Shown here piece by piece: positions 58,848 through 64,000 of a DNA stretch of 64,000 bases (positions are counted from its first letter, which is position 1; the number at the start of each line of letters is the position of its first letter). The stretch is from JAIBJN01 sp963802795. GTDB lineage: Bacteria; Actinomycetota; Thermoleophilia; Gaiellales; Gaiellaceae. A program made the translations under genes and the position numbers. The stretch is taken from assembly GCA_963802795.1 (NCBI GenBank), contig CAWDJV010000003.1, forward strand, positions 186,001-250,000. Direction: 5' to 3'. The notes under the pieces are model-generated. The model saw only the letters and a list, made by a program, of their open reading frames with translations, ran no database searches and was not told where the DNA came from.

Positions 58848-60740
58848 CTAGAGTCTAGCAGCGGCGCGAAGCTCCTCGGCAAGCGCGTCCGCGGAGATGA
58901 CGGATTGTTCACCGTGTCGTCGCCGGACCGACACAGACTCGAGCGATTCACGGTCTCCCCAGACGACGACGTACGGCACCTTCTGGAGCTCCGCGTCCCG
59001 GATCCGCCTCCCGACCGTCTCCTCGCGCTCGTCGACGGACGCCCGCAGGCCCTCCCGCCGGAAGCGGTCCGCGAGCGACTCGGCGTCCGCGCGATGTGAC
59101 TCCCCGACGGGGAGGACGCGCACCTGCTCTGGCGCCAGGACGAGGGGCAGGTCGCCGCCCGTGTGCTCGAGGTAGACCCCGATGAAGCGCTCGAGCGACC
59201 CCAGCAGCGCGCGGTGGATCAGGACCGGCACGTGCTCGGCGTTGTCGTCGCCCTGGTAGACGAGCCCGAAGCGCTGAGGCATCTGGAGGTCGAGCTGCAC
59301 CGTGCCGAGCTGCCAGCTCCGGCCGAGCGAGTCGGCCATGTGGAGATCGATCTTCGGCCCGTAGAACGAGCCCTCGCCCTCGCTCGACGTGTAGTCCAGC
59401 CCCTTCGTCGCGAGGGCCTTCACGAGCTCGCCCTCGGCGAAGTCCCACTCCTCGTCGGTCCCGAGCCTGTTGTCGGGACGCAGCGAGAGCTCGACGCGGA
59501 TCTCGAGCTCGAAGAGGTCGTAGAGGTAGAAGGCGTAGTCGAGGCAGGCGAGGAGCTCGTCCTGGATCTGCTCGCGGGTGCAGTAGACGTGGGCGTCGTC
59601 CTGGACGAAGTGGCGCACGCGCAGCAGCCCGTGCAGGACGCCGGAGAGCTCGTTGCGGTGGAGGTTCCCAGCCTCGGCGAGCCGAAGCGGGAGGTCGCGG
59701 TAGCTGTGCGGCGTGAGCGAGTAGAGCAGACAGTGCCCCGGGCAGTTCATCGGCTTCAGTCCGTAGTCGCGCTCCTCGGCCTGGAGCCGGAACATGTGCT
59801 CCCGGTACTTCTCCCAGTGCCCGGACGTCTGCCAGAGCTCGGAGTCGTAGAGCAGCGGCGTCCGCACCTCCTCGTAGCCGCGCCTGGCGTTCTCGCGCCG
59901 CCGCAGGTCCTCGAGGACGTTCCAGACCACCATCCCCCGCGGGTTCCAGAACGGCATCCCGGGAGCGAGCTCGGAGAAGTCGAAGAGGGCAAGATCCTTC
60001 CCCAGCCTCCTGTGGTCGCGGCGCTTGGCCTCCTCGAGCCGCCGGAGATGTTCCTCGAGGTCCTTCGGGTCGAAGAACGCCGTCCCGTACACCCGCGTGA
60101 GCTGGGCCCGCTTCTCGTCGCCCCGCCAGTACGCGCCGGCGAGGGAGAGGAGCTTCACGGCCTTGATCGGCGCGGCGTTCTGCAGGTGCGGGCCCCGGCA
60201 GAGGTCGACGAAGTCGCCCTGCCTGTAGAAGGAGATCTCGCCCTCGGCCGTGTCGACCAGCTCGACCTTGTACGGCTCCCCCTCATCCTCGAAGTAGCGG
60301 CGCGCTTCGTCGCGGCTCGTCTCCCAGCGCTCCCACTCGCGCCCTTCGGCGATCTCACGCCTGATCTCCTCCTCGAGACGCTCGAGCGCGTCCTCGGTCA
60401 CGGGCTCCGGGAACTCGAAGTCGTAGTAGAAGCCGCTCTCGATCGGGGGGCCGATCGCCACCTTGGTTCCGGGGTAGAGGCGTCGTGCTGCCTCGGCCAG
60501 GAGGTGCGCTGCCGAATGACGGAGCACGTAGAGCGCGTCCGGGTCGTCACGGTCACGCGTCGTCAGGATCTGGATTCGCTCGCCGTCGGCGAGTGGGTGG
60601 CGCAGGTCGCGGACGCTGCCGTTGGCCCGCAGGAGAACGGCCTGCTCGGCGAGCTTCGGGCCGATCGCTCGCGCGGCATCGAGACCGCTCGCGCCGTCGG
60701 GAAGTTCGAGCTCGCTGCTGTCGGGAAGGATGACCCGCAT
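58848..60740 (-). CDS. thrS: Threonyl-tRNA synthetase
   Basis: 630 aa. TGS domain (MRVILPDSSELELPDGASGL), the zinc editing domain (LRHSAAHLLAEAARRLYPGT, SFYRQGDFVDLCRGPHLQNA), and a class II core: MNCPGHCLLYSLTPHSYRDL, GNLHRNELSGVLHGLLRVRH, FVQDDAHVYCTREQ, PVLIHRALLGSLERFIGVYL. The anticodon-binding domain closes it. ATG at 60740. No T-box-like leader upstream. Followed by the infC leader. Confidence 0.97.
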   Translation of the reverse strand: MRVILPDSSELELPDGASGLDAARAIGPKLAEQAVLLRANGSVRDLRHPLADGERIQILTTRDRDDPDALYVLRHSAAHLLAEAARRLYPGTKVAIGPPIESGFYYDFEFPEPVTEDALERLEEEIRREIAEGREWERWETSRDEARRYFEDEGEPYKVELVDTAEGEISFYRQGDFVDLCRGPHLQNAAPIKAVKLLSLAGAYWRGDEKRAQLTRVYGTAFFDPKDLEEHLRRLEEAKRRDHRRLGKDLALFDFSELAPGMPFWNPRGMVVWNVLEDLRRRENARRGYEEVRTPLLYDSELWQTSGHWEKYREHMFRLQAEERDYGLKPMNCPGHCLLYSLTPHSYRDLPLRLAEAGNLHRNELSGVLHGLLRVRHFVQDDAHVYCTREQIQDELLACLDYAFYLYDLFELEIRVELSLRPDNRLGTDEEWDFAEGELVKALATKGLDYTSSEGEGSFYGPKIDLHMADSLGRSWQLGTVQLDLQMPQRFGLVYQGDDNAEHVPVLIHRALLGSLERFIGVYLEHTGGDLPLVLAPEQVRVLPVGESHRADAESLADRFRREGLRASVDEREETVGRRIRDAELQKVPYVVVWGDRESLESVSVRRRHGEQSVISADALAEELRAAARL

Positions 60741-60859
60741 GAACACAGAGAATACTGAGCGCGAATCGCCCCAAGAGCCCGACGAAACGCAGGAAGGCTC
60801 GCCGGTTCCGGACCCGAGGAGGGCGAGGGCGGCGACGCCGAGGACGTCCCTGGCGCGGA

Positions 60860-61474
60860 CTAGTTTCTCAGAGCCTCTGCGATCGCCTCGCGGCCGCCCT
60901 CGAGCACCGGCTCGCCGTGGGAGACGAGCACGACCTCGACGGGGAGGTCGAGGAGCGGCCTGAGGGCCGAGCGGAGGCCGTCGCGGCTCATTCCGCTCGG
61001 CAGGTAGCGGAGCCAGGAGTCGGGACAGAGACGGAGGCCGCCGGCGTCGTCGCCGAGGAGCCGGTCGCCGGGAATGAGCGTACGGACCCTCGGGAGCCAG
61101 ACCATCGTCTCCCCGGCGCCCCTGATGGGCACCGTCTCGACGTCCTGGGGCAGCGTCTTCTTCGCGGGCGACGTCGAGGCCTCGTAGCGCTCGGCCAGCT
61201 CCGCCCGGCTCCTGCGATGAAACTGCAGGGTGGTCAGGATCGCGACCCGGCGGCTGTGGTGCCGGACGAGCTCGTCCAGCCCCTCGCGCAGGTCGCCGCG
61301 GTCGCCCGGCACGAGCGGGTCGACGAGGACCAGCGCGTCCGGCGCCTCGTAGGCGATCGAGCCGACGTCCGGGCCCCAATCGTCGGGCGCCCCCGGCGTG
61401 GGGCTCGGCTCCGCGTCCGGATGCCGGGCCGTCCAGCGGTGGAGCCCCGGCCGAAGCTCCGCGAACGCGTTCAC
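60860..61474 (-). CDS. Metallo-beta-lactamase-fold protein lacking the metal motif
   Basis: 204 aa from GTG 61474. The overall layout follows the MBL fold: VGSIAYEAPDALVLVDPLVP, RRVAILTTLQFHRRSRAELA where HxHxDH should be, GDRLLGDDAGGLRLCPDSWL, and VEVVLVSHGEPVLEGGREAI. The canonical HxHxDH is absent (TTLQFHRR), so hydrolase activity is doubtful. Overlaps the MmcQ-like gene by GTGA. Confidence 0.7.
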   Translation of the reverse strand: MNAFAELRPGLHRWTARHPDAEPSPTPGAPDDWGPDVGSIAYEAPDALVLVDPLVPGDRGDLREGLDELVRHHSRRVAILTTLQFHRRSRAELAERYEASTSPAKKTLPQDVETVPIRGAGETMVWLPRVRTLIPGDRLLGDDAGGLRLCPDSWLRYLPSGMSRDGLRSALRPLLDLPVEVVLVSHGEPVLEGGREAIAEALRN

Positions 61475-61836
61475 TCGCCCTCGACGGCGCCCTTCAGGTG
61501 CGCGGGCGCCTTGAGCCAATAGCTCTCGCGGATCCATTCGAGCGCGGCCTCCAGCGCCTCGTCGTCGGCGACCTCCGCGGTGACCCAGCCGTAGCGGCCG
61601 ACGTAGCGCGCCCTGTGGACATACGGCAGGAGCTCGGCGATCTCCCGCTCCTCGGCCGTCAGCTTCACCGTCAGCGACACGGCAGTCTCGCCGACGCTCA
61701 TCGAGGCGAACATCTTGTTGTCGGCGCACTTGAAGACGGGATGGCCCCAGGGCTCGTCCTCGTACGTCTCCGGGAAGGAGAGCGCGAGCTCGCGCAGCCG
61801 CTCGGCCAGGTCGGCGGGGTCGGCTCGCTCGGGCAC
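61471..61836 (-). CDS. MmcQ/YjbR (DUF419) family protein
   Basis: 121 aa. LRELALSFPETYEDEPWGHP, VFKCADNKMFASMSVGETAV, GRYGWVTAEVADDEALEAAL and WIRESYWLKAPAHL are typical of the double-wing/CyaY-like YjbR fold. DNA binding has been suggested for the family; the role is unproven. GTG at 61836. Operon with the MBL-like gene. Confidence 0.88.
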   Translation of the reverse strand: MPERADPADLAERLRELALSFPETYEDEPWGHPVFKCADNKMFASMSVGETAVSLTVKLTAEEREIAELLPYVHRARYVGRYGWVTAEVADDEALEAALEWIRESYWLKAPAHLKGAVEGE

Positions 61837-61959
61837 GGGGCTAATCTAGCTCGTTCGCGCGAGCGGACGAAAGACCGCGCATTTGTGAGGATTCTGCAAA
61901 TTCATCGCGGCCCGGCGGTCGTTCCCCTACGCGACCCGTAGGCTCTGAGGCCGCGCGAG

Positions 61960-62060
61960 CCGGAGGCCTGGGGGCCCGCCGCAAGCCTCCGGATCTCTTC
62001 CACCGGCTCGTAGCCCACGGACGCTGAGGCGGAGTTCGCCGCAACGGGCTCCGCCTCGCG
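61960..62060. repeat. Two related hairpins after the MFS gene
   Basis: CCGGAGGC...GCCTCCGG (about 61969-62000) and GAGGCGGAG...CTCCGCCTC (about 62026-62058). Both have long loops containing CGCCGCAA, so they look like two diverged copies of one element. They lie between the MFS stop (62070) and the MmcQ-like start and may end the MFS transcript. Confidence 0.4.
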
Positions 62061-62069
62061 TGCGCCGGT

Positions 62070-63344
62070 CTACGCGGCCAGCGCGAGGTCGTCGAGGCCG
62101 GCGACGACGGGCTGCTCGACCTGGACCTGCGGGTCCTCGCGCCGGAGGGCGCTCAGGAAGGGGAGCGAGAGGAGGATCGGCGCGCCGATCGCCACCCACA
62201 TGGCCCCGTAGCCGTGCGTGGCGGGGAAGACGGGCGCGAAGACGTCGATGGTGACGCCGACGACGATCGGCCCGAGGACGGCGCCGAGCGCGCGGGAGAA
62301 GCCGAACAGCCCCGAGAGGGCGCCCTCGGCGCCCGGGGGCGTGATCCCGACGAGGATTCCGTAGGGAAGGGTCATGACGACGGCGCCCGCCAGGGCGATG
62401 AACGGGAGCCCGATGAGGAAGGAGCCGAACGAGGAAAGGCCCGCGCCGACGAGGAGCCCGACGCCGTAGACCCAAACGGACGCACGCATGAGTCGGTGGA
62501 TTCCCACCGTGTCCGCCAAGCGGCCGGCTCCGAATGCGGCGATCACGTACGCACCGGCCACGACACCCATCACGGCGGCGGCCGTGCCCATCGACTCGCC
62601 GAGCCCCTTGACGACGAAGAGCACGATGAAGGTCTTCAGGCCCATGAAGGAGAGCTCCCAGAGCGCATTCGCAGCCACGAAGGCCCGAACGTCCGCGCGC
62701 TCGCGCACGAGCCGGAACACTCCCGGGCCGGGGATCGTCGGCCGCTCGGGGGCGGGAGCCGGCGCGGCGTCGTTCTTCCCGCGGAGCTCGCGCACGAGCA
62801 CGACCGTGGCCAGCACGGCGGCGGCGGCGGCGAGCAGGAACGGGAGCGGTGTCCAGACCGAGAGGAGCAGCCCACCGGCGACGAGGGCGACACCGAGGCC
62901 GAGACCGCGCATGACGCCCTGCCAGCCCTGGGCGCGCCCCTGATGGGTCGAGGGCACGAGCTCGGCGAAGAGCGCCTGGTACGGCGGGTAGTAGACGTGG
63001 TAGCCGACGAAGAAGAGCGAGACGAGGGCGACCGTCTCCGCGAACCCGTGCGCGAATGGGAGGATCGCGAGCGGGATCACGAGGAGCGGGAGGCCCACGA
63101 GCGCGTACGGGAGGCGGCGGCCGAAGCGGGTCTCCGTTCGGTCGGAGAGCGAGCCGATCAGGAGCGGCAGGAAGAGCGCGAAGGCCCCCTCGGCCCCGAT
63201 AGCGAGGCCGATCGCCCCGGCGGAAGAGGTGGCCTCACCCAGGAGCAGCGGCGCATACGTCGTGAGAACGCTGATCCCGAGCGCGAGCGCGAAGGTCGGC
63301 AGCGCCAGCGCGCCTAGAAACCGGCTGGTGCGCGCCGCCGGCAT
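62070..63344 (-). CDS. MFS transporter (GPH/sucrose-symporter-like)
   Basis: 424 aa with 12 predicted helices. GSLSDRTETRFGRRLPYALV is the loop 2-3 motif (D-R-x-G-RR), close to GPH and SUT-type sugar/H+ symporters; FVGYHVYYPPYQALFAELVP and STHQGRAQGWQGVMRGLGLG also fit that group. The cytoplasmic loop is Pro/Ala-rich (APAPAPERPTIPGP). Sugar or related substrate is inference. ATG at 63344. Confidence 0.85.
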   Translation of the reverse strand: MPAARTSRFLGALALPTFALALGISVLTTYAPLLLGEATSSAGAIGLAIGAEGAFALFLPLLIGSLSDRTETRFGRRLPYALVGLPLLVIPLAILPFAHGFAETVALVSLFFVGYHVYYPPYQALFAELVPSTHQGRAQGWQGVMRGLGLGVALVAGGLLLSVWTPLPFLLAAAAAVLATVVLVRELRGKNDAAPAPAPERPTIPGPGVFRLVRERADVRAFVAANALWELSFMGLKTFIVLFVVKGLGESMGTAAAVMGVVAGAYVIAAFGAGRLADTVGIHRLMRASVWVYGVGLLVGAGLSSFGSFLIGLPFIALAGAVVMTLPYGILVGITPPGAEGALSGLFGFSRALGAVLGPIVVGVTIDVFAPVFPATHGYGAMWVAIGAPILLSLPFLSALRREDPQVQVEQPVVAGLDDLALAA

Positions 63345-63350
63345 CGCGGG

Positions 63351-63452
63351 CTAACCCGTGACGGCCCAGCGCACGCCGCGAGCTGTCCAGCCGCCCACTG
63401 CGAAGAGCAGGACTGCGAAGACCACGGCGCTGATGAACAGTTTCTTCTTCAT
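63351..63452 (-). CDS. Short membrane peptide
   Basis: 33 aa: KKKLFISAVVFAVLLFAVGG then WTARGVRWAVTG to TAG. Basic start, one hydrophobic helix, basic tail: a small inner-membrane protein. GAGGAGG lies about 10 nt before the ATG at 63452, and the stop is 6 nt before the MFS start, so it may be part of that operon. Confidence 0.6.
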   Translation of the reverse strand: MKKKLFISAVVFAVLLFAVGGWTARGVRWAVTG

Positions 63453-63550
63453 GCGAGTACTTTCCCTCCTCAGCCTCAGGACGGGAATGGGGCCAGCCTG
63501 CTTCCCTTGGTGCGGTTTTCCGCACCGCCGCCGGCGCCGTCGTGGCTCGC

Positions 63551-64000
63551 TTACGAGCGCAGAAACGTGAGCACGGCGAGCACGCGCCGGTGGTCCTCGT
63601 GCGCGCGCGGAAGCCTGAGCTTCCCGAAGATGCTCGTCACGTGTTTCTCGACCGCGCGCTCGGTGACGACGAGCGCCTCGGCGATTCCCTGGTTGGAGCG
63701 GCCCTGCGCCATTTGCTCGAGCACCTCCCGCTCGCGTGGCGTGAGCGTGTCGATCGGGTCGTCGCGACGGCGCCGACCCACGAGCTGGGAGACGATCGCC
63801 GGGTCGAGAGCGGAGCCGCCCTCCCCCACTCGGCGAACCGCCGCGGCGAACTCCCCGACGTCGGAGATGCGGTCCTTGAGGAGGTAGCCGACGCCCTCGG
63901 CGCTCTCGGCGAGGAGCTCCATCGCATAGGTCGGCTCCACGTACTGCGAGAGAACGAGCACGCCGATCGTCGGGATGCTTCTCGCGAATCTCCTTCGCCG
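63551..64000 (-). CDS. NarL/LuxR-family response regulator, partial
   Basis: C-terminal ~145 residues, running off the window. End of a receiver domain (VLVLSQYVEPTYAMELLAES, VGYLLKDRISDVGEFAAAVR with the conserved Lys), linker, and a LuxR HTH: DTLTPREREVLEQMAQGRSN, QGIAEALVVTERAVEKHVTS, IFGKLRLPRAHEDHRRVLAV. The frame seems to break near 63978 (CCC run): EIREKHP is read in one frame and TIGVLVLSQ in the next. Its sensor kinase, if adjacent, lies outside. Confidence 0.88.
   Translation of the reverse strand, partial: RRRRFARSIPTIGVLVLSQYVEPTYAMELLAESAEGVGYLLKDRISDVGEFAAAVRRVGEGGSALDPAIVSQLVGRRRRDDPIDTLTPREREVLEQMAQGRSNQGIAEALVVTERAVEKHVTSIFGKLRLPRAHEDHRRVLAVLTFLRS

Noticed and set aside
60741..60859. 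Possible T-box leader for thrS
   Set aside because: No specifier-loop, T-box bulge sequence or terminator/antiterminator pair could be seen.

Overview
The window is GC-rich bacterial DNA with dense gene packing. GTG starts are frequent, and many neighbours overlap by 1-4 nt (ATGA, GTGA). WhiA, HemQ, the whiA / gap-pgk-tpi neighbourhood and the protein styles point to Actinomycetota. My best guess is a deep-branching class such as Thermoleophilia (inference; no rRNA gene is present to test it).

Layout. (1) 1-6000: a frame-broken accessory block. On the minus strand lies an operon of a Cas4-like Fe-S nuclease, a protein of unknown family, an SF1-type helicase and a small ORF. A NYN-domain gene lies on the plus strand, and the block ends at a tRNA-Gly gene. 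Protein-level similarity is well kept but the frame switches many times, so indel sequence error is at least as likely as real decay. (2) 6300-19700: central carbon and ion genes: class I aldolase, GlpX bisphosphatase, a KhtUT-type K+/H+ antiporter pair, ArgS with a degenerate HIGH motif, an M48 protease, an ECF sigma factor, and a gap-pgk-tpiA-gpmI operon. (3) 19950-29600: a REP/RAYT transposase unit, whiA-ogt, proline-catabolic aldehyde dehydrogenase, an animal-type heme peroxidase, uvrC followed by a DsbA/FrnE-family gene with an in-frame UGA at its first redox cysteine (candidate selenoprotein), and a Sir2-GrpB fusion. (4) 29600-37600: a diadenylate cyclase, HemQ, a cupredoxin lipoprotein, small membrane proteins, an M23 peptidase, and a 1.2-kb insert bounded by a 32-bp repeat of the tRNA-Leu 3' end. 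(5) 37600-50000: ClC channel, M20 amidohydrolase, DedA, a 163-bp MITE-like palindrome, double-GNAT and FAD oxidoreductase genes, and a complete 2-oxoacid dehydrogenase operon (E1 alpha, E1 beta, E2, E3 with two small genes between). (6) 50000-64000: translation genes (thrS, infC-rpmI-rplT, a SpoU methyltransferase, pheST) split by a tandem methyltransferase pair and a SnoaL-like gene, then an MFS transporter and a LuxR-type response regulator running off the end.

How the genes fit together. Aldolase, GlpX and the gap-pgk-tpi-gpmI operon cover most of lower glycolysis and gluconeogenesis, and the E1/E2/E3 complex would convert 2-oxoacids such as pyruvate to acyl-CoA. The diadenylate cyclase could signal to the KhtT-like RCK_C subunit of the antiporter, as c-di-AMP does in Firmicutes (inference).

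Single-base frame breaks also occur in otherwise ordinary genes at about 28720, 38785, 41640, 55397, 56500 and 63978, mostly in or beside short homopolymers. A reader should treat these as probable sequence errors until checked. The UGA in the DsbA-like gene is a substitution-type difference exactly at a redox cysteine, so it does not fit that error pattern.
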